A stretch of DNA of 64,000 nt from Fibrobacter sp. UWB11 (GCF_900143015.1 NZ_FSRT01000001.1:248001-312000); one strand, 5' to 3'. Counted from the stretch's first letter, positions 33,747 to 43,586 are shown. Notes: generated from the letters alone by a model not told the origin. Numbers and translations: made by a program.

Positions 33747-35375
33747 TTATAACAACTGAGCTGCCGAGGTGAGGGCGAATTTGCCTGTTGCAGTTTCACA
33801 TTCGGCGCGCACGTAGGCAAAGCCGAAGGTCGCGACGGGAATGTCGGCGTGATCGGGGGCCGCGACAAGGCTTCCGAGCATGATTTCTTCTGTGGGTGCG
33901 AGTTTGCCGTTGGGGAGTTCTCTGCGCCCGAAAATGCGGATATAGCGGAAACCGCCGCCCATTTCTTTGTTGCTGCGGGCGTGGAATGTGATTTCTTTGC
34001 CGGTGCGTTCCCACCAGAGTGCAGGACCGTCTGTGATGTAGCAATTGTCGGCGGCGAAGGCTGCGTTTATGTCGACGAGGGTTGTCGAACCGCTCTTGTT
34101 TAATTTTACAACCGTGCGGACGTTTCCGAATGTATGGGCGCGGGTGTGCTTGAGCGAAAAGAGCGGTAGGCTTACAGCGGTCATGCCGTTCAAATCGCCA
34201 TGGGCATCGTTTCCGCCGATAGGCAATAAATAATTACCCTTTCCTAATTCATTTATCCAAAATTCTCGGCCGAGCTTGAAACCTTCATCGCGGATACCGT
34301 TCCAGAATTGCAGCCCGCGAATGGGGTGCTTTCCTTTGATGTTCAAGTCTTCGGGTTTCCAATAACCGCGGCGGAATACAAATTTTTCCAAGAGTCCCAT
34401 TTGCTGGAATGGGTGCGCTGCAAAGCAGTGCGCCTCGGTCATGTTTAAAATTTGTTTGATGCTGCGTGTGGGCCTGTTTTCGAGCCAGTAGCGGCCGCAA
34501 TCGCCGAGGCCCGGGAGGTAACCTTCGGGGCCGAGGACGGTCATGTGCACGTTCTCGCCTTTGCTGTTGCCGGCAGAAACTTCTTCGCCAGCAATCATGA
34601 GCGGCATGTCGCCTCCGTTTTCATCTTTCTCTGGGAGCGCTGCGATTTCTTCGCTCAACTTTTGGAATCTCGGAACGGGCGAGACTGCTTCTTTCGTGTA
34701 GTCTTCTTGCGTGAAGGCGAAGTCGTAAGCGTGATCGGTACAGCTTACAAAATCGAGCCCGACTGCTTTTGCCGCTTGTTGCAAAACTTCGGGTGTAGCG
34801 CCATATTCCACATGGTCTGCGGAGTAATGCGTGTGGCAGTGCATTTCGCCCGCGGCGTAGCCGGGAGCGATGGGAGGCTTTTCGTTCAATACTTTGAAGC
34901 GGAGCGGAACGGGTTTTAAACGCGGTAAGTTCCAGCGCTCAAATGTTTGCGTTTTTCCGTCGCGTTCGACGGTCAGTTTGCAATGCGCTTCGTAAGAGCC
35001 CGCAGGAATTTTCCCGAGCGCAAGTGGAATGAATTTCATCTGCTCTCGGACTTCAATATTCAATTCTTTGCAGATGGTGATTCCGGGTTTGTGCGCATCT
35101 TGAAACTGCGTTTCATGAACCCGCACATTTTCAAAATACGTTCCGCAGCATTCGTCGACAGCGCTTTTTAAAACAATTTCTGCATTTTTTAGAGTTGTCG
35201 GGAAACGGTCGGCATCGCGTACCACAATCCATAATGTGGGTTCAACGCCCGGCACGAACTGGAACGGTGCATCGAAAATAATTTCGGGCCACGGCTTGTA
35301 AAGGAGCGACCAGGGTAGCTTGAACTTAAAATGCGTCTCGGCGTAACGCAATTTTTCCCCTGGTAAAAAGCTCAT
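33747..35375 (-). CDS. PHP-domain metal-dependent phosphoesterase (CehA/McbA-like)
   Basis: 542 residues. After a beta-rich N-terminal part of about 170 residues comes a PHP domain with metal-binding motifs EMHCHTHYSAD (177-187), SCTDHAYD, IAGEEVS, CFAAHPF and GGNDAHGDL. The CehA/McbA relatives are hydrolases or phosphoesterases. Its ATG 35375 overlaps the TGA of the upstream outer-membrane protein gene (ATGA), so the two are co-translated. The true substrate cannot be read from the sequence. The 200-base gap to the rhomboid gene holds nothing I recognise. Confidence 0.82.
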   Translation of the reverse strand: MSFLPGEKLRYAETHFKFKLPWSLLYKPWPEIIFDAPFQFVPGVEPTLWIVVRDADRFPTTLKNAEIVLKSAVDECCGTYFENVRVHETQFQDAHKPGITICKELNIEVREQMKFIPLALGKIPAGSYEAHCKLTVERDGKTQTFERWNLPRLKPVPLRFKVLNEKPPIAPGYAAGEMHCHTHYSADHVEYGATPEVLQQAAKAVGLDFVSCTDHAYDFAFTQEDYTKEAVSPVPRFQKLSEEIAALPEKDENGGDMPLMIAGEEVSAGNSKGENVHMTVLGPEGYLPGLGDCGRYWLENRPTRSIKQILNMTEAHCFAAHPFQQMGLLEKFVFRRGYWKPEDLNIKGKHPIRGLQFWNGIRDEGFKLGREFWINELGKGNYLLPIGGNDAHGDLNGMTAVSLPLFSLKHTRAHTFGNVRTVVKLNKSGSTTLVDINAAFAADNCYITDGPALWWERTGKEITFHARSNKEMGGGFRYIRIFGRRELPNGKLAPTEEIMLGSLVAAPDHADIPVATFGFAYVRAECETATGKFALTSAAQLL

Positions 35376-36556
35376 CAGTCACCTTTTGTTTTGATTTCTT
35401 CGGCGGGTACTGCCGGCGCTTTTTTTTCTGCCGGTGTTGCAGGTGTGACCGGATCTTTTGACTGCGCAGTTCCAACAGAGTCTTTTGCTGTAGCTGCTGT
35501 GACTTTTGCACTGTCTATGGTTGCTTTTGCAGAATCCGCAGCGACATCTAACGAGTCTGCGACCTTTGCCGTGTCGGCAGTGACTTTCACAGAATCTTGC
35601 ACCGTTTTCAGCGAATCCGTAACGGAGGTGCTCGCGATTGTCGAATCCACTTTTGCGCTATCTGCAATTACATTTGTCGAATCCTTTTTCGTATCGTCGA
35701 TAATCATGACTTTTGGCTTTGCGTTTTCGCCATCGTCGTCATCATCATCGTCGTCATCGTCTTTTGGCTTTGGCTTATTCCACAGTCCAAAAGAACCCCT
35801 GATTTGCAATTGTAACCCACCAAGGTTCCACTTTGCTTTTTCGTTCGGACCATTAGGCACAATGTCCGAGAACTTTTTGTTCGACTTCACGGAGATGGAA
35901 TTGAATCCAATGTCGCCGTAAAGTTTAAAGCTTTTCCAAGTTGCAAAAAGATAACCCACGCTTACGCCAAAGCCTGCGCCAAGGAGTGGAGTTTCTGCTT
36001 CGAGTTTACCCCAGGTCGTGTAGATTTCGGTGCCCGGTAACGCCCAGTACCAACGTACGGCTAAACTGAAAAGTCCACCCGTGCTGAGTGTTATAAAATT
36101 CTTGGGCAAGGCAAATCGGTATTCCAAATACATTGGAATGCCTTGGAGCGTGTATTCGTAACTGTGAGTGCTGCTTTTGCGGTCGGTCAAGACAACTGAT
36201 TCGTTATCGTAAATAAATCCGATGCCCGCACTCAAAAAATGGTCTTCGGCAAATTGCCATTGAATTCCCGCTGTAATCGGAAAGCAAAAATTGACTTTCT
36301 GGAAATCCTGTTTTGCTACGTTCAAGGATTCGGCACTATTGACTGCGTTTTCCTTGAATCCGTAATAGATGGTGTCGATGGCATTTTGGAAGTATTTGCG
36401 TTCTTCGAAGCTGATGAACGAAATTGATGGCTGCACAAAGACGGACAAAATGGAATTGTCGTGGTCCAGCTTTTCTTCGCTCGCGGCAAAGCCTGTTGCT
36501 GCAAGCAGCAATGTTGCAACGAACGAAAAAACGATATTTCTGGACTTAAACTTCAT
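35375..36556 (-). CDS. Outer-membrane beta-barrel protein with Asp10 run and DSxK-repeat tail
   Basis: 393 residues. Signal peptide ending TGFAA (about 25), then alternating amphipathic strands of an OmpA/porin-like barrel up to about residue 255 (YTLQGIPMYLEYRFALP, GAGFGVSVGYLFATW, GLQLQIRGSFGLW). The barrel is followed by a run of ten aspartates and a low-complexity tail of roughly 110 residues rich in Asp-Ser-x-Lys and Thr/Ala repeats (DSAKVDST, DSVKVTADTAKV) ending in Pro/Ala/Lys. The tail is likely periplasmic or surface exposed and could bind calcium or peptidoglycan. Upstream of, and coupled to, the PHP gene; nine bases downstream of bamD. Confidence 0.78.
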   Translation of the reverse strand: MKFKSRNIVFSFVATLLLAATGFAASEEKLDHDNSILSVFVQPSISFISFEERKYFQNAIDTIYYGFKENAVNSAESLNVAKQDFQKVNFCFPITAGIQWQFAEDHFLSAGIGFIYDNESVVLTDRKSSTHSYEYTLQGIPMYLEYRFALPKNFITLSTGGLFSLAVRWYWALPGTEIYTTWGKLEAETPLLGAGFGVSVGYLFATWKSFKLYGDIGFNSISVKSNKKFSDIVPNGPNEKAKWNLGGLQLQIRGSFGLWNKPKPKDDDDDDDDDDGENAKPKVMIIDDTKKDSTNVIADSAKVDSTIASTSVTDSLKTVQDSVKVTADTAKVADSLDVAADSAKATIDSAKVTAATAKDSVGTAQSKDPVTPATPAEKKAPAVPAEEIKTKGD

Positions 36557-36564
36557 CCGTGCGC

Positions 36565-37416
36565 CTAGTTAGCCAAAGTCTTTTCTTCTTTCTGCATGCG
36601 CTTCTTTTCTGCTTCTTTCTTGAGGCGCTTTTCATAGGATTCTTCGGCCTTTGCAATCTTTTCTTCGGCCTTCTTCACGCGTTTTTGAATTTCCTTGTCT
36701 TCGCTAGATTCGTTCTGTGCAACAGCGAGGTATTCTCTTGCGGATTCGAACTGGTCAAGATCCGTATAGGCGTCTGCAATGAGGAAGAGCGTTTCTTGAC
36801 GGCGCTTCGCCTTCGGGTATGTTTCCAAAAATTCCTTGAAGTAAATCACGGCGGCCTGCGGCTTTTCCATGCGCAAGTAAAGGCGGCCTGTCTGGAATTC
36901 CTTTTCGGCAACGCGGTCTACGAGCAAGTTATAGTAGTAATTGACCGAGTCGCGGAGCGGGGTATTCGGGTGGTTTGCTAGGTAACGTTCAAAGTCCTTC
37001 ATGGCGGTTGTCGTGTTCGATTCGTCACGGTCAATTTTGTAATCCATGTTGAACGAAGAAACTGCCTTGCGGAATTCGGCGGTTTCTGCAAACGGAGAAC
37101 CCGGGAAGTTCACGATAAAGCTTCCGTATTCGCCACGGGCTTCAATCCACTGCTCCAGGTTGAAATGGCTTTCGGCAAGCAAGAACTGAGCTTGTTCCAT
37201 GTAGCCAGAACCTGCACAGGTAGAAAGAATTTCTTCGAGCTTTTCGACGGTGCGTCCGTACTTTTTAGCCTTGAAAAGTTCCTCTGCGTATTCATAGCGC
37301 TTTTTGCACCAGTCCGTGTGGGTGATTTTTTCATTTGTAGTAGAGGAACAACCCATCATGGTTGCCATATAAAGGAAAAGAGGAACGAACAGGGTACTCT
37401 TGAAAACTTTTTTCAT
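36565..37416 (-). CDS. bamD: Outer-membrane assembly lipoprotein BamD
   Basis: Component of the BAM complex that folds beta-barrels into the outer membrane. 283 residues; lipobox MMGCSS (Cys23), then TPR repeats matching BamD/YfiO (YEYAEELFKAKKYGRTVEKL, AQFLLAESHFNLEQW, RGEYGSFIVNFPGSPFAETA, DFERYLANHPNTP, YFKEFLETYPKAKRRQE). The C-terminus is a long charged helix (residues about 240-283). ATG 37416 is used because it starts the signal peptide; the frame remains open to an ATG at 37446. Neither has a strong ribosome site. Followed by its neighbour outer-membrane protein gene, a likely client. Confidence 0.88.
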   Translation of the reverse strand: MKKVFKSTLFVPLFLYMATMMGCSSTTNEKITHTDWCKKRYEYAEELFKAKKYGRTVEKLEEILSTCAGSGYMEQAQFLLAESHFNLEQWIEARGEYGSFIVNFPGSPFAETAEFRKAVSSFNMDYKIDRDESNTTTAMKDFERYLANHPNTPLRDSVNYYYNLLVDRVAEKEFQTGRLYLRMEKPQAAVIYFKEFLETYPKAKRRQETLFLIADAYTDLDQFESAREYLAVAQNESSEDKEIQKRVKKAEEKIAKAEESYEKRLKKEAEKKRMQKEEKTLAN

Positions 37417-37480
37417 TTTTTTTCTTTGGTTAATTCTAACTTTCATGCTGTAAAGTAGAAAAAAACGACTCTAGAGAAAA

Positions 37481-38884
37481 ATGATTTTAGTCCGCTATGT
37501 CTTGAAAGAGCTGATAGGTCCTTTTTTGGCTTCGCTCTTTGGCATTACTTTTTTGTTTGTAGTTGACTTTTTGGTCAAAATCTTGGACAATGTGTTGTCC
37601 AAGGGCTTGCCTACATCTACAGTTCTTGAAATTTTTGCGCTCAACTTGGCTTGGATGCTTTCGCTTTCGATTCCGATGGCGGTTCTTGTAGCAAGTCTCA
37701 TGACGTTTGGCCGTATGTCGGGCGACCAAGAGATTACGGCTGTCAAGGCAGCTGGCATTTCACCATTGTCGCTGATGCGTCCGGTGCTTCTTGTTGCCCT
37801 TTTGCTTTCGGTCTTGATGGTCGTGTTCAACAACTGGGTGCTCCCGGAGGCAAACCATCGTTCCGTGGAACTCATGAACGCCGTTTCTCGCAAAAAACCG
37901 CATGTGTTCATTGATGCCGGACGACTCATTACGCAGTTCCCGGGTGTGCAACTTTGGGTGAACCGCATTGACCCTGTTTCGGGCACGCTCTATGGAATCC
38001 AAATTTTTGAAATGGAAAAGAAGGGCGCTCCGCGAATTGTGTATGCCGACAGCGCCTCGATGGATTATGTGGATAACGGGGCTACGCTTATGCTCCGCCT
38101 CCGTAGTGGCGAAACGCATCTCGTCGATCCTGATGATGCGGATAACTATTTCCGTATCCGATTCTTCTCGCAAGATTTGGCCATGCAAAACGTAGATGAC
38201 CGCCTGGAACGCCGTAGCAGGAGTTACAGGAGCGACCGTGAAATGCCTGTCGAAATGATGTGGGATGTGGTGACGGATGCACGAGCCAAGTACGATACGG
38301 CTGCAGTGCAGGCGAGAACTCGTCGTTTGCCGACTCTAGTCCGCATTCGCGATTTGGCCGTAGGTGATAGCATTCTCCCGGCAGATGCAAGTGGTGTGCC
38401 GATGAGCGATTCCTTGCAGTTTGTGCAGGGGCTTCGCAAAATCCGCGTGCAGGAAACTGCCTCGCTCCGCGCTACAGAACGTGTTTGGGGCCGCATGGAA
38501 GGTGAACTTAAACGTTCTGCGCAGTACATGGTCGAAATCCATAAAAAGTTCAGTACTGCTTTTGCATGCTTCATTTTCGTGTTGATTGGAGCTCCTTTGG
38601 GAATCATGGCGCGCAAGGGTGGTATTGGTACGGGTATTCTCTATAGCCTTGCTTTCTTTGTCATTTACTGGATTTGCCTTATTGGTGGCGAAAACTTGGC
38701 TGACCGTCTGATTGTCTCTCCGGAACTTGCCATGTGGGTTTCGAATATCATCATCGGTGTGTTCGGAATTCTCCTTACGCGAGCAATGATTCGCGACCGT
38801 TTCTCGGGCGAATCTAGATTAAAGCCTTCTGTAATCTTTAAGGCTATTGGTCGATTCTTCCTTAAAGTCGTGAGGCATGTCTGA
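37481..38884 (+). CDS. lptF: LptF/LptG family LPS-export permease
   Basis: Inner-membrane component of the LptB2FG transporter that extracts lipopolysaccharide. 467 residues, longer than E. coli LptF (366) mainly in the periplasmic beta-jellyroll region. N-terminal helices (ELIGPFLASLFGITFLFVVD, SLSIPMAVLVASLMTFGRM, EITAVKAAGISPLSLMRPV) and the C-terminal helix block (FACFIFVLIGAPLGIMARKG) are family hallmarks. Starts divergently from bamD, 64 bases away; TGATG overlap with the second permease. F versus G assignment rests on order only. Confidence 0.88.
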   Translation: MILVRYVLKELIGPFLASLFGITFLFVVDFLVKILDNVLSKGLPTSTVLEIFALNLAWMLSLSIPMAVLVASLMTFGRMSGDQEITAVKAAGISPLSLMRPVLLVALLLSVLMVVFNNWVLPEANHRSVELMNAVSRKKPHVFIDAGRLITQFPGVQLWVNRIDPVSGTLYGIQIFEMEKKGAPRIVYADSASMDYVDNGATLMLRLRSGETHLVDPDDADNYFRIRFFSQDLAMQNVDDRLERRSRSYRSDREMPVEMMWDVVTDARAKYDTAAVQARTRRLPTLVRIRDLAVGDSILPADASGVPMSDSLQFVQGLRKIRVQETASLRATERVWGRMEGELKRSAQYMVEIHKKFSTAFACFIFVLIGAPLGIMARKGGIGTGILYSLAFFVIYWICLIGGENLADRLIVSPELAMWVSNIIIGVFGILLTRAMIRDRFSGESRLKPSVIFKAIGRFFLKVVRHV

Positions 38885-39984
38885 TGAAGTTCTCTCGATA
38901 CCTTATCTGGAATTTCTTGAAGATGTTCCTCATCGTGGTGTGCGGAGCAATTCTCATCTTTGTTGTAATTGACTTTGTTGGTAACATCAAGACCTGGCTT
39001 GCTCGCGACATGAAAGCTGTCAGCGATTATTACTTGAGTTATCTCCCGTATATTTTGTACTTAATCACCCCGGTTGCTTTGTTTATTGCGGTTCTCGCCT
39101 CGGTAGGTAACATGGCTCGTCATCTCGAAATGAGTGCCATGCAGAGCTCCGGTCAAAGTCCGTTCAAGACGCTTCTCCCCATATTTTTCTTGGGCATTCT
39201 CATGTCGATTGGTTCGTACGAAATGAGCGAACACTGGCTCCCGGATGCAAACCACAAGCGCTTTGAAATCATGGAAACGAATGCGCAAAAACGCAAAAAT
39301 CCGCGCATCAAGGAAAAACAGGACTTTACGTTTATCGATAGCGAAAAAAACAGTTGGTTCTTTAAACATTACTCCGGCAAAAACAGACAAGGGCGTGATG
39401 TGGTATTGCTTGTGCGCGATCGTGGGCGTTTGGTCGAACGTTACGACGTTCGTGCTATCCGCTGGATTGAAAAGGATTCGGTTACCAAGGCTGGGTTCTG
39501 GCGTTTTGAAAATGGATACCATCGTGTGTTCAAGAAAGACGGCTCTGTTGAGGTTTCCCAAGTCCGCGCCGAAAGCATGAAGGGCAAGGTGAATACGCAC
39601 CCCAATGACCTTATCAACGAACGGCAACTCGCTGACGAAATGGATTCCAAGATGGTCAAGGAGCGCATCAATGTGCTAAGACGTTCAGGCGAAGATACCC
39701 GAGCTATGGAGACTGCTCTGCAGTTCAAGTATTCGGCGCACTGGATGAACTTGATTGTTCTTTTGATTGGGGCGGCGCTTTGCCACCGGTATAGCCGTTC
39801 TGGGGGCCTTTCCCAGAAATTCGGTGTTGGTCTGTTGCTCGTTTTTAGCTATTATATTCTAGAGAGAATAGGGCTTAAAATGGGTGAAAACGGGGCTCTG
39901 TCGCCGTTCTGGGCGGCGTGGAACAGTCACTTCATTTATGCTGGTCTCGCGTTTGTAATGTTATACCGATCATTCCGCTTGTAG
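38884..39984 (+). CDS. lptG: LptF/LptG family LPS-export permease
   Basis: Second permease half, 366 residues, normal length. Membrane blocks SRYLIWNFLKMFLIVVCGAI, LITPVALFIAVLASVGNM, EMSAMQSSGQSPFKTLLPI and near the end FGVGLLLVFSYYILERIGL; the middle is the periplasmic jellyroll. Translationally coupled to the previous gene by TGATG overlap. Forms with it the LPS transporter. Confidence 0.88.
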   Translation: MKFSRYLIWNFLKMFLIVVCGAILIFVVIDFVGNIKTWLARDMKAVSDYYLSYLPYILYLITPVALFIAVLASVGNMARHLEMSAMQSSGQSPFKTLLPIFFLGILMSIGSYEMSEHWLPDANHKRFEIMETNAQKRKNPRIKEKQDFTFIDSEKNSWFFKHYSGKNRQGRDVVLLVRDRGRLVERYDVRAIRWIEKDSVTKAGFWRFENGYHRVFKKDGSVEVSQVRAESMKGKVNTHPNDLINERQLADEMDSKMVKERINVLRRSGEDTRAMETALQFKYSAHWMNLIVLLIGAALCHRYSRSGGLSQKFGVGLLLVFSYYILERIGLKMGENGALSPFWAAWNSHFIYAGLAFVMLYRSFRL

Positions 39985-39994
39985 AGGGTTTTAA

Positions 39995-41809
39995 ATGTCC
40001 GTGTCTGAAATTTTATTTGTGGTCGCTGGAGCGTTGCTAGGTCTTGCTTTTCAGGGGGGGATGTTCCTGTTCCTTATCCCGTTTGCTGTTGTTGCGTTTT
40101 CGCTTGCCTGCATGAACCGCCCGAATGTTCCGCCGAACACGTCCGTGCTCCCGGTCATCAAGAGCAATAAGCGTTCGACGGCGCTTACGCCGGTTGTCTC
40201 TCCGGACCTCCGCAATGAATTCACGAACAATGTCAAGATGGATACGAACGAACCCAACTCTTCGCTCCGTGTCAATCAAGTTTGGGCCCGTGCAAATTCG
40301 GATGTGGACAAAGCTTTTGGCGATATGTTGCGTTGCCTCAAGGTTCTTATGCCGCAGGCAAATACGCTTACCATCTTTACGAATGGCGGTAGTGCAAATG
40401 AATTGCGCTTGAGAACGTTCCAGAGCGATATCCCGAATATCATCGATACCGGTGCAAAGATTACGGATAATATGGGTATCTTGAGCCAACTTTTGCGCCC
40501 GGAAGTGTCCCGCATTTTGGAAGGCGATTTGCTTGTCGGAAAGCGCCTCACGTATTACATCGAAAACCGCATGATCCGCTCGTTGGTGGGTGTTCCGCTG
40601 CTCGACCGCGATGAACGCCGCCTCGGTGTATTGCTTGTGGACTCCTTGCACCCGAATGCGTTTACGGCTGCCGAAGCGCAGGCTCTCTCGTTCATTGCTC
40701 ATGCCATGTACATGGTGAGCTTCAAGAGCTATATCTCGGCGCAGAACTACATTGAACAGCAACAGTTCAGTACGCTTTACCATTACCAGCGCAAGTTCTT
40801 CCAGACCATGTCTGTGAAGGATATTTACAAGCAAATGTTCGAGTACGTCAAGGAAAACATGCCGTTTGACCGCTTGACGATTCTTTTGCTCGATAAACCC
40901 AAAGAAGGTGCTGGCCGCGTGATTTACTGCGTGGGTATGGATTCCGAACAGTTTGTCGATAAGCAATTTACCTTGTCTGATAAGGGTATTTTTGTTCTAG
41001 CCCTTATGAGAAACCGCCCGGTATTCCGTTCGTTCAATTCGGGCTATGCCGATTATGTGCCGCGTTTGAACGATTCCGAAAAGCGCAACATGGAACTTCG
41101 TCAGTTGTTCGTAATGCCTGTCTCGTCGGAACCGGATTCCAAGACTGCTGAACTTGCCATTTGCCTTGAAAGCCGCTATAACAACCGCTATCAGGATCAC
41201 GAAAAGAAATTGCTCAAGGCTTTTGCTGGCGTTGCAGGCTTTGCTTACGCTCGTGCATGCCAGTTCGAAAAGGGCAAGGATCTTGCAACACGTGATGGCC
41301 TTACGGGCCTCATGAACCACCGCTCTTTGCAAGAAGCGCTCCGCACAGAGAAAGTTCGCGCTGACCGTAAAAAGTATAACATCGGCGTGTTGATGATGGA
41401 CATTGACCACTTCAAGAGCGTGAACGATACGTACGGTCACCCGGTCGGTGACGAAGTGATTAAGGGAATTGCAACGGCTATTAGTGGTGAAATCCGCAAG
41501 GAAATAGACGTTGTGGCACGTTACGGCGGTGAAGAATTTGTCGTGGCGCTCATTGATACAACGTCCGAGGGCATGGTCGAAACTGCAGAACGCATCCGCA
41601 AGGCTGTAGGCAAGTTGGAATTCAACGTGCACAAGACGGATCCGCTCCGCGTGACGGTTAGCATTGGTGCTTTCCTTGTGGAACCGGAATTTTCGGACAT
41701 GAAAAAGGCCGTGAACAATGCTGACCAGGCTCTCTACAAGGCGAAGGATGGTGGCCGCAACCAGGTCGTACGCTTTGAAACTATAGAAACTGAAGCGGTG
41801 GGAGATTAG
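39995..41809 (+). CDS. GAF-GGDEF protein, probable diguanylate cyclase
   Basis: 604 residues. Two close N-terminal membrane helices (about 5-40), a linker, then two GAF-like sensor regions (about 95-245 and 255-430: FTAAEAQALSFIAHAMY, FDRLTILLLDKP, LFVMPVSSEPD), then a GGDEF domain at about 435-600. Active-site signature GGEEF at 511-515, metal-binding LMMDIDHFKSVNDTYGH and the ending ADQALYKAKDGGRNQV are intact, so c-di-GMP synthesis is likely. The inhibitory I-site (RxxD) is degenerate: KEID stands at the corresponding place. Located ten bases after lptG, perhaps in the same operon. Confidence 0.9.
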   Translation: MSVSEILFVVAGALLGLAFQGGMFLFLIPFAVVAFSLACMNRPNVPPNTSVLPVIKSNKRSTALTPVVSPDLRNEFTNNVKMDTNEPNSSLRVNQVWARANSDVDKAFGDMLRCLKVLMPQANTLTIFTNGGSANELRLRTFQSDIPNIIDTGAKITDNMGILSQLLRPEVSRILEGDLLVGKRLTYYIENRMIRSLVGVPLLDRDERRLGVLLVDSLHPNAFTAAEAQALSFIAHAMYMVSFKSYISAQNYIEQQQFSTLYHYQRKFFQTMSVKDIYKQMFEYVKENMPFDRLTILLLDKPKEGAGRVIYCVGMDSEQFVDKQFTLSDKGIFVLALMRNRPVFRSFNSGYADYVPRLNDSEKRNMELRQLFVMPVSSEPDSKTAELAICLESRYNNRYQDHEKKLLKAFAGVAGFAYARACQFEKGKDLATRDGLTGLMNHRSLQEALRTEKVRADRKKYNIGVLMMDIDHFKSVNDTYGHPVGDEVIKGIATAISGEIRKEIDVVARYGGEEFVVALIDTTSEGMVETAERIRKAVGKLEFNVHKTDPLRVTVSIGAFLVEPEFSDMKKAVNNADQALYKAKDGGRNQVVRFETIETEAVGD

Positions 41810-41823
41810 AACTTAGATGAAAT

Positions 41824-42005
41824 GTCATCCTGAGTCCCGGAACTGAGTCCGGGATAAACTCCGTCGAAGACAACTCAGAAGGTGAGTGTTGCGTCCATGC
41901 TAGCATGGACATAACCGAGCCAAGAAGTTGGGGCATTTGCCCAATCCAGTAAAATTGTTCGCTAGAAATAACTGGATTCTTCGTCCCAAAGGACTCAGAA
42001 TGACG
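41824..42005. repeat. Intergenic composite of hairpins and GTCATCCTGAG elements
   Basis: Opens with GTCATCCTGAG and a TCCCGGA/TCCGGGA stem, includes GTCCATGC/GCATGGAC near 41896-41910 followed by ATAACCGAGCC (as in the 28.5-kb repeats), and closes with CTCAGAATGACG. These elements face each other at the two ends. Confidence 0.65.
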
Positions 42006-42038
42006 TTATTGTTAAAACCTACAACTTAATATCTAAAA

Positions 42039-43538
42039 ATGTTCACAGCGCTTGATTGGATTGTCTTATTTGCCTACTTGCTCCTCTCGCTTGCCATTGG
42101 TTTGTGGGTTTCTCGCGGCAACAAAAATCTCAAGGAATATATGTTCGGCGGCGGCTCGATGCCGTGGGTGGCTGTGGGCATTAGCCTCATTGCGACTTCC
42201 GTGAGTGCAACGACTTTCCTTGGCGCGCCTGCCGATGTGTTCGGCGACGACATGACTTTTTTGATGTTCCAGATTGGCGCGTTGCTTAGCATCGTGGTCG
42301 TTGGCTTTGTGTTTATCCCGAGGTTTCGCACGTCGGGCATTTCGAGCGCTTATGAACTTTTCGAAGTGCGTTTTGGTAGCCGCTCGGTGCGCCGTTTGGC
42401 TGCTGTCTTTTACTGCTTGCATTTGCTCCTCCGCACGGGAATTTTACTTTATGCGCCTTCGCTAGTGCTTGCTCAGATTTTGCACATCGACTTGAAACTT
42501 GCGATTATTGTCTCGGCGGCGATTGCAATTTTCTACACGTGGTTTGGCGGAATCAAGGCGGTCATCTGGACTGACGTGATGCAGTTCTGCGTGTTCTTTG
42601 GCGGCGGTGTTCTCGTGCTTTTGATTATTGCAAATCAAGTGGGCGGCTTGGGCGAAATGGCGACTCTTGCAAACGAAGCGGGCAAGACGCGTTGGTGGAA
42701 TCCGTCGATGGATGTTTCCGATGCGCGTACGCTTATTTCGGCAGGCTTTGCATACGCGATTCTTGAAATTGCCATTCGCGGTTGTGACCAACAGTTTGTA
42801 CAGCGTTACCTCAGCTGCAAGGACGTGAAGGCGGCAAACCGTTCAAGCGTACTTTCGATGGTGCTTGGTTGCGCTGTTTCGATTCTCTTTTACTGGGTGG
42901 GTGCAGCACTCTTCGTGTTTTACAAGAAAGCTCAAGTGGCTACGCTTCCGGATGGCCTTGGGCAAAATGACGTGTTCCCGTACTTTATCGTGAATGCGCT
43001 CCCGTCTGGCGTGACGGGCTTGATTGTTGCTGCTATTTGTGCGGCGGCCATGAGCAGTCTTTCGGGCGCCATCAATTCGCTTAGCAATACGTCCGAACGC
43101 GATTTCCTCGGCTGGGATGAATCTGCGGGAATGGGCGGGCTCAAACGCGCAAAAATTTGGACGGCGGTCTGGGGCGTGCTCGGCGTGTTCTTTGCACTCT
43201 TTGCCGCAACGCAGCAGGGGAGCCTCCTTAAGAATGCTCTCTTCTTTACAGGTCTTTTCACGGGTCCGCTTCTTGGTATGTTCCTCCTCGCGTTCTTTGC
43301 AGACAAAATTTTTGGAACCGCAGAAAAAGCGTTACGCGCCTGGGTCGTGATTGTCGCCGTTATTTGCGGCATGATAAGCCTCGTACTTATCCAGGGAATC
43401 CCCGCCTTTGGCGTGCCCGCACTTCTCGGCAACACCTTTAGCTGGCCGTGGATGCCCTTCATCAGCATGACCACGACAATTGTGGTGGCGCTTGTCGTGA
43501 ATTTTGTGGCGAATCTTGCTTTAATAAAACCTCGTTAA
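42039..43538 (+). CDS. Sodium:solute symporter (SSF family)
   Basis: 499 residues, about 13 membrane helices, LeuT-fold SSF transporter. Seen: an N-terminal membrane helix, KEYMFGGGSMPWVAVGISLI (near residue 31), ATSVSATTFLGAPADVF, YTWFGGIKAVIWTDVMQF (near 175), QQFVQRYLSCKDVKAA and AAAMSSLSGAINSLSNTSERD. The family co-transports sugars, amino acids, vitamins, nucleosides or sialic acid with sodium; substrate not predictable here. No strong ribosome site before ATG 42039. Confidence 0.88.
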   Translation: MFTALDWIVLFAYLLLSLAIGLWVSRGNKNLKEYMFGGGSMPWVAVGISLIATSVSATTFLGAPADVFGDDMTFLMFQIGALLSIVVVGFVFIPRFRTSGISSAYELFEVRFGSRSVRRLAAVFYCLHLLLRTGILLYAPSLVLAQILHIDLKLAIIVSAAIAIFYTWFGGIKAVIWTDVMQFCVFFGGGVLVLLIIANQVGGLGEMATLANEAGKTRWWNPSMDVSDARTLISAGFAYAILEIAIRGCDQQFVQRYLSCKDVKAANRSSVLSMVLGCAVSILFYWVGAALFVFYKKAQVATLPDGLGQNDVFPYFIVNALPSGVTGLIVAAICAAAMSSLSGAINSLSNTSERDFLGWDESAGMGGLKRAKIWTAVWGVLGVFFALFAATQQGSLLKNALFFTGLFTGPLLGMFLLAFFADKIFGTAEKALRAWVVIVAVICGMISLVLIQGIPAFGVPALLGNTFSWPWMPFISMTTTIVVALVVNFVANLALIKPR

Positions 43539-43586
43539 TGTATTTTTTGTATTTTAAAAACAGAAATTTTTATGGAGGGTCATTTG

